From Pempheris klunzingeri (Eukaryota; Chordata; Actinopteri; Acropomatiformes; Pempheridae), in the NCBI RefSeq assembly GCF_042242105.1, contig NC_092033.1, forward strand, positions 3,307,908-3,371,907: a DNA stretch of 64,000 nt. The letters run 5' to 3'. This document shows, piece by piece, positions 22,584 to 33,571 of the stretch; position 1 is the stretch's first letter, and the number at the start of each line of letters is the position of its first letter. The notes beneath the pieces were generated by a model. It did not search any database and was not told the origin of the DNA. It worked only from the letters and a program-made list of their open reading frames with translations. The translations under genes and the position numbers were made by a program.

Positions 22584-22900
22584 CCAAAAAGACCCACCTT
22601 TAATGGAAAATTCAAGAAATATCATGACAGAGGACCTCCAAGATGTCTTCATGTAGTACACTATAAGTGTTCCACCATCCCACACAACGTTGTGGCCCTT
22701 TGACCAGGAGTATTGTGATTGAAACCTCATTGATATGGTGGGTAGGAATCAGACCTCAAACTGTGCATCTATAGACTATTTTGCATTGTTAGCAGTTTAA
22801 CTTTAAGCCAGCTTGGACGAGTGACCCTAGGCTTAATTTCACTGTCATGTGAAGCTCCATGCTTTAAGTGGGAAGGAATTTGTTATCCCCTTTTAAAACC

Positions 22901-22972
22901 AGGTTCCACCGAGATTTGAACTCGGATCGCTGGATTCAGAGTCCAGAGTGCTAACCATTACACCATGGAACC
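22901..22972 (-). tRNA. trnaq-cug: tRNA-Gln (CTG)
   Basis: Consensus copy in a long type-B unit. Confidence 0.95.
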
Positions 22973-23124
22973 CCCGGCATATGTCACACGACTGTTGTGG
23001 AACACAACCGTGAATGCCCAGATGATGAACTAGAAGACCTGACTGAGGCCTAAAAGCAACAGAACGCCTGCTTGTCTTTCCTAATGTGGTGCTAAAGGCA
23101 AAGCTTCCAGCACAAAGCTGCTCT

Positions 23125-23207
23125 TGTCAGGAGTGGGATTTGAACCCACGCCTCCAGGGGAGACTGCGACCTGAACGCAGCGCCTTAGACCGCTCGGCCA
23201 TCCTGAC
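23125..23207 (-). tRNA. trnal-cag: tRNA-Leu (CAG)
   Basis: Consensus copy, 624-bp spacing. Confidence 0.95.
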
Positions 23208-23433
23208 TGAAAAAGACCCACCTTTAACAACGTTCTGGCCCTTTGACCAGGAGTATTGTGATTGAAAGCTGATTAATATGGTGAGTAGAAAACACAACTC
23301 AAACTGTGCATTCACAGACCAGTTGACTGGAATTAGAGAAGTTGCAGCCAGGTTTGACAAGTGGCCCTAGACTTGATTTGACTGGCACGTGAAACTCCAA
23401 GTGGGAAGGAATTTGTTATCCCCTTTTAAAACC

Positions 23434-23505
23434 AGGTTCCACCGAGATTTGAACTCAGATCGCAGGATTCAGAGTCCAGAGTGCTAACCATTACACCATG
23501 GAACC
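23434..23505 (-). tRNA. trnaq-cug: tRNA-Gln (CTG), variant
   Basis: Same two changes as 21148-21219, 2286 bp away. Confidence 0.8.
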
Positions 23506-23657
23506 CCCGGCATATGTTACACGACTGTTGTGGAACACAACCGTGAATGCCCAGATGATGAACTAGAAGACCTGACTGAGGCCTAAAAGCAACAGAACGC
23601 CTACTTGTCTTTCCTAATGTGGTGCTAAAGGCAAAGCTTCCGGCACAAAGCTGCTCT

Positions 23658-23740
23658 TGTCAGGAGTGGGATTTGAACCCACGCCTCCAGGGGAGACTGC
23701 GACCTGAACGCAGCGCCTTAGACCGCTCGGCCATCCTGAC
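23658..23740 (-). tRNA. trnal-cag: tRNA-Leu (CAG)
   Basis: Consensus copy, 533-bp spacing. Confidence 0.95.
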
Positions 23741-24029
23741 CCAAAAAGACCCACCTTTAATGGAAAATTCAAGAAATATCTTGACAGAGGACCTCCAAGA
23801 TGTCTTCGTGTAGTACACTATAAGTGTTCCACCATCCCACACAACGTTGTGGCCCTTTGAACAGGAGTATTGTGATTGAAACCTCATTGATATGGTGGGT
23901 AGGAATCAGACCTCAAACTGTGCATCTATAGACTATTTTGCATTGTTAGCAGTTTAACTTTAAGCCAGGTTGGACGAGTGACCCTAGGCCCTCCAAGTGG
24001 GAAGGAATTTGTTATCCCCTTTTAAAACC

Positions 24030-24101
24030 AGGTTCCACCGAGATTTGAACTCGGATCGCTGGATTCAGAGTCCAGAGTGCTAACCATTACACCATGGAAC
24101 C
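24030..24101 (-). tRNA. trnaq-cug: tRNA-Gln (CTG)
   Basis: Consensus copy. The unit has the short type-B spacer, like the degenerate copies at 19458 and 21744, but this gene is intact. Confidence 0.95.
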
Positions 24102-24253
24102 CCCGGCATATGTCACATGACTGTTGTGGAACACAACCGTGAATGCCCAGATGATGAACTAGAAGGCATGACTGTGGCCTAAAAGCAACAGAACGCCTAC
24201 TTGTCTTTCTGAATGTAGTGCTAAAGGCAAAGCTTCCGGCGCAAAGCTGCACT

Positions 24254-24336
24254 TGTCAGGAGTGGGATTTGAACCCACGCCTCCAGGGGAGACTGCGACC
24301 TGAACGCAGCGCCTTAGACCGCTCGGCCATCCTGAC
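24254..24336 (-). tRNA. trnal-cag: tRNA-Leu (CAG)
   Basis: Consensus copy, 596-bp spacing; it lacks the acceptor mismatch seen at the equivalent place one 2286-bp repeat earlier. Confidence 0.95.
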
Positions 24337-24562
24337 TCAAAAAGACCCACCTTTAACAACGTTCTGGCCCTTTGACCAGGAGTATTGTGATTGAAAGCTG
24401 ATTAATATGGTGAGTAGAAAACACAACTCAAACTGTGCATTCACAGACCAGTTGACTGGAATTAGAGAAGTTGCAGCCAGGTTTGACAAGTGGCCCTAGA
24501 CTTGGTTTGACTGGCATGTGAAATTCCAAGTGGGAAGGAATTTGTTATCCCCTTTTAAAACC

Positions 24563-24634
24563 AGGTTCCACCGAGATTTGAACTCGGATCGCTGGATTCA
24601 GAGTCCAGAGTGCTAACCATTACACCATGGAACC
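24563..24634 (-). tRNA. trnaq-cug: tRNA-Gln (CTG)
   Basis: Consensus copy. The hairpin-forming gttgtggaacacaac at 24656-24670 sits 22-36 bp upstream of its 5' end. Confidence 0.95.
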
Positions 24635-24786
24635 CCCGGCATATGTCACACGACTGTTGTGGAACACAACCGTGAATGCCCAGATGATGAACTAGAAGAC
24701 ATGACTGAGGCCTAAAAGCAACAGAACGCCTACTTGTCTTTCCTAATGTGGTGCTAAAGGCAAAGCTTCCGGCACAAAGCTGCTCT

Positions 24787-24869
24787 TGTCAGGAGTGGGA
24801 TTTGAACCCACGCCTCCAGGGGAGACTGCGACCTGAACGCAGCGCCTTAGACCGCTCGGCCATCCTGAC
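24787..24869 (-). tRNA. trnal-cag: tRNA-Leu (CAG)
   Basis: Consensus copy, 533-bp spacing. The 3' trailer reaches its first T4 about 70 nt downstream. Confidence 0.95.
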
Positions 24870-25186
24870 TGAAAAAGACCCACCTTTAATGGAAAATTCA
24901 AGAAATATCATGACAGAGGACCTCCAAGATGTCTTCATGTAGTACACTATAAGTGTTCCACCATCCCACACAACGTTGTGGCCCTTTGAGCAGGAGTATT
25001 GTGATTGAAACCTCATTGATATGGTGGGTAGGAATCAGACCTCAAACTGTGCATCTATAGACTATTTTGCATTGTTAGCAGTTTAACTTTAAGCCAGGTT
25101 GGACGAGTGACCCTAGGCTTAATTTCACTGTCATGTGAAGCTCCATGCTTTAAGTGGGAAGGAATTTGTTATCTCCTTTTAAAACC

Positions 25187-25258
25187 AGGTTCCACCGAGA
25201 TTTGAACTCGGATCACTGGATTCAAAGTCCAGAGTGCTCACCATTACACCATGGAACC
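25187..25258 (-). tRNA. trnaq-uug: tRNA-Gln (TTG)
   Basis: TTG copy with the linked D-arm change, in a long type-B unit. Confidence 0.95.
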
Positions 25259-25410
25259 CCCGGCATATGTTACACGACTGTTGTGGAACACAACCGTGAA
25301 TGCCCAGATGATGAACTAGAAGACCTGACTGAGGCCTAAAAGCAACAGAACGCCTACTTGTCTTTCCTAATGTGGTGCTAAAGGCAAAGCTTCCGGCACA
25401 AAGCTGCTCT

Positions 25411-25493
25411 TGTCAGGAGTGGGATTTGAACCCACACCTCCAGGGGAGACTGCGACCTGAACGCAGCGCCTTAGACCGCTCGGCCATCCTGAC
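25411..25493 (-). tRNA. trnal-cag: tRNA-Leu (CAG)
   Basis: Single change near the variable arm/T stem (cccacacctcc). Confidence 0.92.
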
Positions 25494-25810
25494 CCAAAAA
25501 GACCCACCTTTAATGGAAAATTCAAGAAATATCTTGACAGAGGACCTCCAAGATGTCTTCGTGTAGTACACTATAAGTGTTCCACCATCCCACACAACGT
25601 TGTGGCCCTTTGACCAGGAGTATTGTGATTGAAACCTCATTGATATGGTGGGTAGGAATCAGACCTCAAACTGTGCATCTATAGACTATTTTGCATTGTT
25701 AGCAGTTTAACTTTAAGCCAGCTTGGACGAGTGACCCTAGGCTTAATTTCACTGTCATGTGAAGCTCCATGCTTTAAGTGGGAAGGAATTTGTTATCCCC
25801 TTTTAAAACC

Positions 25811-25882
25811 AGGTTCCACCGAGATTTGAACTCGGATCGCTGGATTCAGAGTCCAGAGTGCTAACCATTACACCATGGAACC
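25811..25882 (-). tRNA. trnaq-cug: tRNA-Gln (CTG)
   Basis: Consensus copy; second of two long type-B units in a row. Confidence 0.95.
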
Positions 25883-26034
25883 CCCGGCATATGTCACACG
25901 ACTGTTGTGGAACACAACCGTGAATGCCCAGATGATGAACTAGAAGACCTGACTGAGGCCTAAAAGCAACAGAACGCCTGCTTGTCTTTCCTAATGTGGT
26001 GCTAAAGGCAAAGCTTCCAGCACAAAGCTGCTCT

Positions 26035-26117
26035 TGTCAGGAGTGGGATTTGAACCCACGCCTCCAGGGGAGACTGCGACCTGAACGCAGCGCCTTAGAC
26101 CGCTCGGCCATCCTGAC
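26035..26117 (-). tRNA. trnal-cag: tRNA-Leu (CAG)
   Basis: Consensus copy, 624-bp spacing. Confidence 0.95.
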
Positions 26118-26343
26118 TGAAAAAGACCCACCTTTAACAACGTTCTGGCCCTTTGACCAGGAGTATTGTGATTGAAAGCTGATTAATATGGTGAGTAGAA
26201 AACACAACTCAAACTGTGCATTCACAGACCAGTTGACTGGAATTAGAGAAGTTGCAGCCAGGTTTGACAAGTGGCCCTAGACTTGATTTGACTGGCACGT
26301 GAAACTCCAAGTGGGAAGGAATTTGTTATCCCCTTTTAAAACC

Positions 26344-26415
26344 AGGTTCCACCGAGATTTGAACTCAGATCGCTGGATTCAGAGTCCAGAGTGCTAACCA
26401 TTACACCATGGAACC
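26344..26415 (-). tRNA. trnaq-cug: tRNA-Gln (CTG)
   Basis: T-stem wobble (ctcagatc) only; the anticodon stem is intact, unlike 21148 and 23434. Confidence 0.9.
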
Positions 26416-26567
26416 CCCGGCATATGTCACACGACTGTTGTGGAACACAACCGTGAATGCCCAGATGATGAACTAGAAGACCTGACTGAGGCCTAAAAGC
26501 AACAGAACGCCTACTTGTCTTTCCTAATGTGGTGCTAAAGGCAAAGCTTCCGGCACAAAGCTGCTCT

Positions 26568-26650
26568 TGTCAGGAGTGGGATTTGAACCCACGCCTCCAG
26601 GGGAGACTGCGACCTGAACGCAGCGCCTTAGACCGCTCGGCCATCCTGAC
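26568..26650 (-). tRNA. trnal-cag: tRNA-Leu (CAG)
   Basis: Consensus copy, 533-bp spacing. Confidence 0.95.
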
Positions 26651-26939
26651 CCAAAAAGACCCACCTTTAATGGAAAATTCAAGAAATATCTTGACAGAGG
26701 ACCTCCAAGATGTCTTCGTGTAGTACACTATAAGTGTTCCACCATCCCACACAACGTTGTGGCCCTTTGAACAGGAGTATTGTGATTGAAACCTCATTGA
26801 TATGGTGGGTAGGAATCAGACCTCAAACTGTGCATCTATAGACTATTTTGCATTGTTAGCAGTTTAACTTTAAGCCAGGTTGGACGAGTGACCCTAGGCC
26901 CTCCAAGTGGGAAGGAATTTGTTATCCCCTTTTAAAACC

Positions 26940-27011
26940 AGGTTCCACCGAGATTTGAACTCGGATCGCTGGATTCAGAGTCCAGAGTGCTAACCATTAC
27001 ACCATGGAACC
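26940..27011 (-). tRNA. trnaq-cug: tRNA-Gln (CTG)
   Basis: Consensus copy; counterpart of 24030 one 2910-bp repeat later. Confidence 0.95.
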
Positions 27012-27163
27012 CCCGGCATATGTCACATGACTGTTGTGGAACACAACCGTGAATGCCCAGATGATGAACTAGAAGGCATGACTGTGGCCTAAAAGCAACA
27101 GAACGCCTACTTGTCTTTCTGAATGTAGTGCTAAAGGCAAAGCTTCCGGCGCAAAGCTGCACT

Positions 27164-27246
27164 TGTCAGGAGTGGGATTTGAACCCACGCCTCCAGGGGA
27201 GACTGCGACCTGAACGCAGCGCCTTAGACCGCTCGGCCATCCTGAC
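27164..27246 (-). tRNA. trnal-cag: tRNA-Leu (CAG)
   Basis: Consensus copy; starts the 1753-bp three-unit repeats. Confidence 0.95.
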
Positions 27247-27472
27247 TCAAAAAGACCCACCTTTAACAACGTTCTGGCCCTTTGACCAGGAGTATTGTGA
27301 TTGAAAGCTGATTAATATGGTGAGTAGAAAACACAACTCAAACTGTGCATTCACAGACCAGTTGACTGGAATTAGAGAAGTTGCAGCCAGGTTTGACAAG
27401 TGGCCCTAGACTTGGTTTGACTGGCATGTGAAATTCCAAGTGGGAAGGAATTTGTTATCCCCTTTTAAAACC

Positions 27473-27544
27473 AGGTTCCACCGAGATTTGAACTCGGATC
27501 GCTGGATTCAGAGTCCAGAGTGCTAACCATTACACCATGGAACC
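27473..27544 (-). tRNA. trnaq-cug: tRNA-Gln (CTG)
   Basis: Consensus copy in a type-A unit. Confidence 0.95.
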
Positions 27545-27696
27545 CCCGGCATATGTCACACGACTGTTGTGGAACACAACCGTGAATGCCCAGATGATGA
27601 ACTAGAAGACATGACTGAGGCCTAAAAGCAACAGAACGCCTACTTGTCTTTCCTAATGTGGTGCTAAAGGCAAAGCTTCCGGCACAAAGCTGCTCT

Positions 27697-27779
27697 TGTC
27701 AGGAGTGGGATTTGAACCCACGCCTCCAGGGGAGACTGCGACCTGAACGCAGCGCCTTAGACCGCTCGGCCATCCTGAC
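27697..27779 (-). tRNA. trnal-cag: tRNA-Leu (CAG)
   Basis: Consensus copy, 533-bp spacing. Confidence 0.95.
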
Positions 27780-28096
27780 TGAAAAAGACCCACCTTTAAT
27801 GGAAAATTCAAGAAATATCATGACAGAGGACCTCCAAGATGTCTTCATGTAGTACACTATAAGTGTTCCACCATCCCACACAACGTTGTGGCCCTTTGAG
27901 CAGGAGTATTGTGATTGAAACCTCATTGATATGGTGGGTAGGAATCAGACCTCAAACTGTGCATCTATAGACTATTTTGCATTGTTAGCAGTTTAACTTT
28001 AAGCCAGGTTGGACGAGTGACCCTAGGCTTAATTTCACTGTCATGTGAAGCTCCATGCTTTAAGTGGGAAGGAATTTGTTATCTCCTTTTAAAACC

Positions 28097-28168
28097 AGGT
28101 TCCACCGAGATTTGAACTCGGATCACTGGATTCAAAGTCCAGAGTGCTCACCATTACACCATGGAACC
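28097..28168 (-). tRNA. trnaq-uug: tRNA-Gln (TTG)
   Basis: TTG copy in a long type-B unit, first of two spaced 1753 bp. Confidence 0.95.
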
Positions 28169-28320
28169 CCCGGCATATGTCACACGACTGTTGTGGAACA
28201 CAACCGTGAATGCCCAGATGATGAACTAGAAGACCTGACTGAGGCCTAAAAGCAACAGAACGCCTACTTGTCTTTCCTAATGTGGTGCTAAAGGCAAAGC
28301 TTCCGGCACAAAGCTGCTCT

Positions 28321-28403
28321 TGTCAGGAGTGGGATTTGAACCCACGCCTCCAGGGGAGACTGCGACCTGAACGCAGCGCCTTAGACCGCTCGGCCATCCT
28401 GAC
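28321..28403 (-). tRNA. trnal-cag: tRNA-Leu (CAG)
   Basis: Consensus copy, 624-bp spacing. Confidence 0.95.
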
Positions 28404-28692
28404 CCAAAAAGACCCACCTTTAATGGAAAATTCAAGAAATATCTTGACAGAGGACCTCCAAGATGTCTTCGTGTAGTACACTATAAGTGTTCCACCATCC
28501 CACACAACGTTGTGGCCCTTTGAACAGGAGTATTGTGATTGAAACCTCATTGATATGGTGGGTAGGAATCAGACCTCAAACTGTGCATCTATAGACTATT
28601 TTGCATTGTTAGCAGTTTAACTTTAAGCCAGGTTGGACGAGTGACCCTAGGCCCTCCAAGTGGGAAGGAATTTGTTATCCCCTTTTAAAACC

Positions 28693-28764
28693 AGGTTCCA
28701 CCGAGATTTGAACTCGGATCGCTGGATTCAGAGTCCAGAGTGCTAACCATTACACCATGGAACC
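28693..28764 (-). tRNA. trnaq-cug: tRNA-Gln (CTG)
   Basis: Consensus copy in a short type-B unit. Confidence 0.95.
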
Positions 28765-28916
28765 CCCGGCATATGTCACATGACTGTTGTGGAACACAAC
28801 CGTGAATGCCCAGATGATGAACTAGAAGGCATGACTGTGGCCTAAAAGCAACAGAACGCCTACTTGTCTTTCTGAATGTAGTGCTAAAGGCAAAGCTTCC
28901 GGCGCAAAGCTGCACT

Positions 28917-28999
28917 TGTCAGGAGTGGGATTTGAACCCACGCCTCCAGGGGAGACTGCGACCTGAACGCAGCGCCTTAGACCGCTCGGCCATCCTGAC
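28917..28999 (-). tRNA. trnal-cag: tRNA-Leu (CAG)
   Basis: Consensus copy, 1753 bp from 27164. Confidence 0.95.
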
Positions 29000-29225
29000 T
29001 CAAAAAGACCCACCTTTAACAACGTTCTGGCCCTTTGACCAGGAGTATTGTGATTGAAAGCTGATTAATATGGTGAGTAGAAAACACAACTCAAACTGTG
29101 CATTCACAGACCAGTTGACTGGAATTAGAGAAGTTGCAGCCAGGTTTGACAAGTGGCCCTAGACTTGGTTTGACTGGCATGTGAAATTCCAAGTGGGAAG
29201 GAATTTGTTATCCCCTTTTAAAACC

Positions 29226-29297
29226 AGGTTCCACCGAGATTTGAACTCGGATCGCTGGATTCAGAGTCCAGAGTGCTAACCATTACACCATGGAACC
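29226..29297 (-). tRNA. trnaq-cug: tRNA-Gln (CTG)
   Basis: Consensus copy in a type-A unit. Confidence 0.95.
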
Positions 29298-29449
29298 CCC
29301 GGCATATGTCACACGACTGTTGTGGAACACAACCGTGAATGCCCAGATGATGAACTAGAAGACATGACTGAGGCCTAAAAGCAACAGAACGCCTACTTGT
29401 CTTTCCTAATGTGGTGCTAAAGGCAAAGCTTCCGGCACAAAGCTGCTCT

Positions 29450-29532
29450 TGTCAGGAGTGGGATTTGAACCCACGCCTCCAGGGGAGACTGCGACCTGAA
29501 CGCAGCGCCTTAGACCGCTCGGCCATCCTGAC
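29450..29532 (-). tRNA. trnal-cag: tRNA-Leu (CAG)
   Basis: Consensus copy, 533-bp spacing. Confidence 0.95.
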
Positions 29533-29849
29533 TGAAAAAGACCCACCTTTAATGGAAAATTCAAGAAATATCATGACAGAGGACCTCCAAGATGTCTTCA
29601 TGTAGTACACTATAAGTGTTCCACCATCCCACACAACGTTGTGGCCCTTTGAGCAGGAGTATTGTGATTGAAACCTCATTGATATGGTGGGTAGGAATCA
29701 GACCTCAAACTGTGCATCTATAGACTATTTTGCATTGTTAGCAGTTTAACTTTAAGCCAGGTTGGACGAGTGACCCTAGGCTTAATTTCACTGTCATGTG
29801 AAGCTCCATGCTTTAAGTGGGAAGGAATTTGTTATCTCCTTTTAAAACC

Positions 29850-29921
29850 AGGTTCCACCGAGATTTGAACTCGGATCACTGGATTCAAAGTCCAGAGTGC
29901 TCACCATTACACCATGGAACC
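29850..29921 (-). tRNA. trnaq-uug: tRNA-Gln (TTG)
   Basis: TTG copy, 1753 bp from 28097. Confidence 0.95.
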
Positions 29922-30073
29922 CCCGGCATATGTCACACGACTGTTGTGGAACACAACCGTGAATGCCCAGATGATGAACTAGAAGACCTGACTGAGGCCT
30001 AAAAGCAACAGAACGCCTACTTGTCTTTCCTAATGTGGTGCTAAAGGCAAAGCTTCCGGCACAAAGCTGCTCT

Positions 30074-30156
30074 TGTCAGGAGTGGGATTTGAACCCACGC
30101 CTCCAGGGGAGACTGCGACCTGAACGCAGCGCCTTAGACCGCTCGGCCATCCTGAC
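30074..30156 (-). tRNA. trnal-cag: tRNA-Leu (CAG)
   Basis: Consensus copy, 624-bp spacing. Confidence 0.95.
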
Positions 30157-30445
30157 CCAAAAAGACCCACCTTTAATGGAAAATTCAAGAAATATCTTGA
30201 CAGAGGACCTCCAAGATGTCTTCGTGTAGTACACTATAAGTGTTCCACCATCCCACACAACGTTGTGGCCCTTTGAACAGGAGTATTGTGATTGAAACCT
30301 CATTGATATGGTGGGTAGGAATCAGACCTCAAACTGTGCATCTATAGACTATTTTGCATTGTTAGCAGTTTAACTTTAAGCCAGGTTGGACGAGTGACCC
30401 TAGGCCCTCCAAGTGGGAAGGAATTTGTTATCCCCTTTTAAAACC

Positions 30446-30517
30446 AGGTTCCACCGAGATTTGAACTCGGATCGCTGGATTCAGAGTCCAGAGTGCTAAC
30501 CATTACACCATGGAACC
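30446..30517 (-). tRNA. trnaq-cug: tRNA-Gln (CTG)
   Basis: Consensus copy in a short type-B unit. Confidence 0.95.
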
Positions 30518-30669
30518 CCCGGCATATGTCACATGACTGTTGTGGAACACAACCGTGAATGCCCAGATGATGAACTAGAAGGCATGACTGTGGCCTAAAA
30601 GCAACAGAACGCCTACTTGTCTTTCTGAATGTAGTGCTAAAGGCAAAGCTTCCGGCGCAAAGCTGCACT

Positions 30670-30752
30670 TGTCAGGAGTGGGATTTGAACCCACGCCTCC
30701 AGGGGAGACTGCAACCTGAACGCAGCGCCTTAGACCGCTCGGCCATCCAGAC
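30670..30752 (-). tRNA. trnal-cag: tRNA-Leu (CAG), acceptor mismatch
   Basis: Fourth-pair T-T acceptor mismatch plus an anticodon-stem G-U wobble (ctgcaacctg); the most altered full-length CAG copy. Confidence 0.82.
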
Positions 30753-30978
30753 TGAAAAAGACCCACCTTTAACAACGTTCTGGCCCTTTGACCAGGAGTA
30801 TTGTGACTGAAAGCTGATTAATATGGTGAGTAGAAAACACAACTCAAACTGTGCATTCACAGACCAGTTGACTGGAATTAGAGAAGTTGCAGCCAGGTTT
30901 GACAAGTGGCCCTAGACTTGGTTTGACTGGCATGTGAAATTCCAAGTGGGAAGGAATTTGTTATCCCCTTTTAAAACC

Positions 30979-31050
30979 AGGTTCCACCGAGATTTGAACT
31001 CGGATCGCTGGATTCAGAGTCCAGAGTGCTAACCATTACACCATGGAACC
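30979..31050 (-). tRNA. trnaq-cug: tRNA-Gln (CTG)
   Basis: Consensus copy in a type-A unit. Confidence 0.95.
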
Positions 31051-31202
31051 CCCGGCATATGTCACACGACTGTTGTGGAACACAACCGTGAATGCCCAGA
31101 TGATGAACTAGAAGACATGACTGAGGCCTAAAAGCAACAGAACGCCTACTTGTCTTTCCTAATGTGGTGCTAAAGGCAAAGCTTCCGGCACAAAGCTGCA
31201 CT

Positions 31203-31285
31203 TGTCAGGAGTGGGATTTGAACCCACGCCTCCAGGGGAGACTGCGACCTGAACGCAGCGCCTTAGACCGCTCGGCCATCCTGAC
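31203..31285 (-). tRNA. trnal-cag: tRNA-Leu (CAG)
   Basis: Consensus copy. The 3' flank is a hybrid of the two flank variants (gcacaaagctgcact), suggesting gene conversion. Confidence 0.95.
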
Positions 31286-31602
31286 CCAAAAAGACCCACC
31301 TTTAATGGAAAATTCAAGAAATATCATGACAGAGGACCTCCAAGATGTCTTCATGTAGTACACTATAAGTGTTCCACCATCCCACACAACGTTGTGGCCC
31401 TTTGACCAGGAGTATTGTGATTGAAACCTCATTGATATGGTGGGTAGGAATCAGACCTCAAACTGTGCATCTATAGACTATTTTGCATTGTTAGCAGTTT
31501 AACTTTAAGCCAGCTTGGACGAGTGACCCTAGGCTTAATTTCACTGTCATGTGAAGCTCCATGCTTTAAGTGGGAAGGAATTTGTTATCCCCTTTTAAAA
31601 CC

Positions 31603-31674
31603 AGGTTCCACCGAGATTTGAACTCGGATCGCTGGATTCAGAGTCCAGAGTGCTAACCATTACACCATGGAACC
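31603..31674 (-). tRNA. trnaq-cug: tRNA-Gln (CTG)
   Basis: Consensus copy in a long type-B unit. Confidence 0.95.
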
Positions 31675-31826
31675 CCCGGCATATGTCACACGACTGTTGT
31701 GGAACACAACCGTGAATGCCCAGATGATGAACTAGAAGACCTGACTGAGGCCTAAAAGCAACAGAACGCCTGCTTGTCTTTCCTAATGTGGTGCTAAAGG
31801 CAAAGCTTCCAGCACAAAGCTGCTCT

Positions 31827-31909
31827 TGTCAGGAGTGGGATTTGAACCCACGCCTCCAGGGGAGACTGCGACCTGAACGCAGCGCCTTAGACCGCTCGGC
31901 CATCCTGAC
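31827..31909 (-). tRNA. trnal-cag: tRNA-Leu (CAG)
   Basis: Consensus copy, 624-bp spacing. Confidence 0.95.
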
Positions 31910-32135
31910 TGAAAAAGACCCACCTTTAACAACGTTCTGGCCCTTTGACCAGGAGTATTGTGATTGAAAGCTGATTAATATGGTGAGTAGAAAACACAAC
32001 TCAAACTGTGCATTCACAGACCAGTTGACTGGAATTAGAGAAGTTGCAGCCAGGTTTGACAAGTGGCCCTAGACTTGATTTGACTGGCACGTGAAACTCC
32101 AAGTGGGAAGGAATTTGTTATCCCCTTTTAAAACC

Positions 32136-32207
32136 AGGTTCCACCGAGATTTGAACTCAGATCGCTGGATTCAGAGTCCAGAGTGCTAACCATTACACCA
32201 TGGACCC
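32136..32207 (-). tRNA. trnaq-cug: tRNA-Gln (CTG), variant
   Basis: T-stem wobble plus an acceptor change at the third pair (GGGTCCA), giving a G-A mismatch unique to this copy. Confidence 0.8.
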
Positions 32208-32359
32208 CCCGGCATATGTTACACGACTGTTGTGGAACACAACCGTGAATGCCCAGATGATGAACTAGAAGACCTGACTGAGGCCTAAAAGCAACAGAAC
32301 GCCTACTTGTCTTTCCTAATGTGGTGCTAAAGGCAAAGCTTCCGGCACAAAGCTGCTCT

Positions 32360-32442
32360 TGTCAGGAGTGGGATTTGAACCCACGCCTCCAGGGGAGACT
32401 GCGACCTGAACGCAGCGCCTTAGACCGCTCGGCCATCCTGAC
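32360..32442 (-). tRNA. trnal-cag: tRNA-Leu (CAG)
   Basis: Consensus copy, 533-bp spacing. Confidence 0.95.
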
Positions 32443-32731
32443 CCAAAAAGACCCACCTTTAATGGAAAATTCAAGAAATATCTTGACAGAGGACCTCCAA
32501 GATGTCTTCGTGTAGTACACTATAAGTGTTCCACCATCCCACACAACGTTGTGGCCCTTTGAACAGGAGTATTGTGATTGAAACCTCATTGATATGGTGG
32601 GTAGGAATCAGACCTCAAACTGTGCATCTATAGACTATTTTGCATTGTTAGCAGTTTAACTTTAAGCCAGGTTGGACGAGTGACCCTAGGCCCTCCAAGT
32701 GGGAAGGAATTTGTTATCCCCTTTTAAAACC

Positions 32732-32803
32732 AGGTTCCACCGAGATTTGAACTCGGATCGCTGGATTCAGAGTCCAGAGTGCTAACCATTACACCATGGA
32801 ACC
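32732..32803 (-). tRNA. trnaq-cug: tRNA-Gln (CTG)
   Basis: Consensus copy in a short type-B unit. Confidence 0.95.
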
Positions 32804-32955
32804 CCCGGCATATGTCACATGACTGTTGTGGAACACAACCGTGAATGCCCAGATGATGAACTAGAAGGCATGACTGTGGCCTAAAAGCAACAGAACGCCT
32901 ACTTGTCTTTCTGAATGTAGTGCTAAAGGCAAAGCTTCCGGCGCAAAGCTGCACT

Positions 32956-33038
32956 TGTCAGGAGTGGGATTTGAACCCACGCCTCCATGGGAGACTGCGA
33001 CCTGAACGCAGCGCCTTAGACCGCTCGGCCATCCTGAC
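32956..33038 (-). tRNA. trnal-cag: tRNA-Leu (CAG)
   Basis: One variable-arm change (cctccatggg); 2286 bp from 30670. Confidence 0.9.
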
Positions 33039-33264
33039 TCAAAAAGACCCACCTTTAACAACGTTCTGGCCCTTTGACCAGGAGTATTGTGATTGAAAGC
33101 TGATTAATATGGTGAGTAGAAAACACAACTCAAACTGTGCATTCACAGACCAGTTGACTGGAATTAGAGAAGTTGCAGCCAGGTTTGACAAGTGGCCCTA
33201 GACTTGGTTTGACTGGCATGTGAAATTCCAAGTGGGAAGGAATTTGTTATCTCCTTTTAAAACC

Positions 33265-33336
33265 AGGTTCCACCGAGATTTGAACTCGGATCGCTGGATT
33301 CAGAGTCCAGAGTGCTAACCATTACACCATGGAACC
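33265..33336 (-). tRNA. trnaq-cug: tRNA-Gln (CTG)
   Basis: Consensus copy. The trailer has the 'atctcc' variant normally found beside TTG genes, another sign of local conversion. Confidence 0.95.
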
Positions 33337-33488
33337 CCCGGCATATGTCACACGACTGTTGTGGAACACAACCGTGAATGCCCAGATGATGAACTAGAAG
33401 ACATGACTGAGGCCTAAAAGCAACAGAACGCCTACTTGTCTTTCCTAATGTGGTGCTAAAGGCAAAGCTTCCGGCACAAAGCTGCTCT

Positions 33489-33571
33489 TGTCAGGAGTGG
33501 GATTTGAACCCACGCCTCCAGGGGAGACTGCGACCTGAACGCAGCGCCTTAGACCGCTCGGCCATCCTGAC
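33489..33571 (-). tRNA. trnal-cag: tRNA-Leu (CAG)
   Basis: Consensus copy, 533-bp spacing. Confidence 0.95.
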
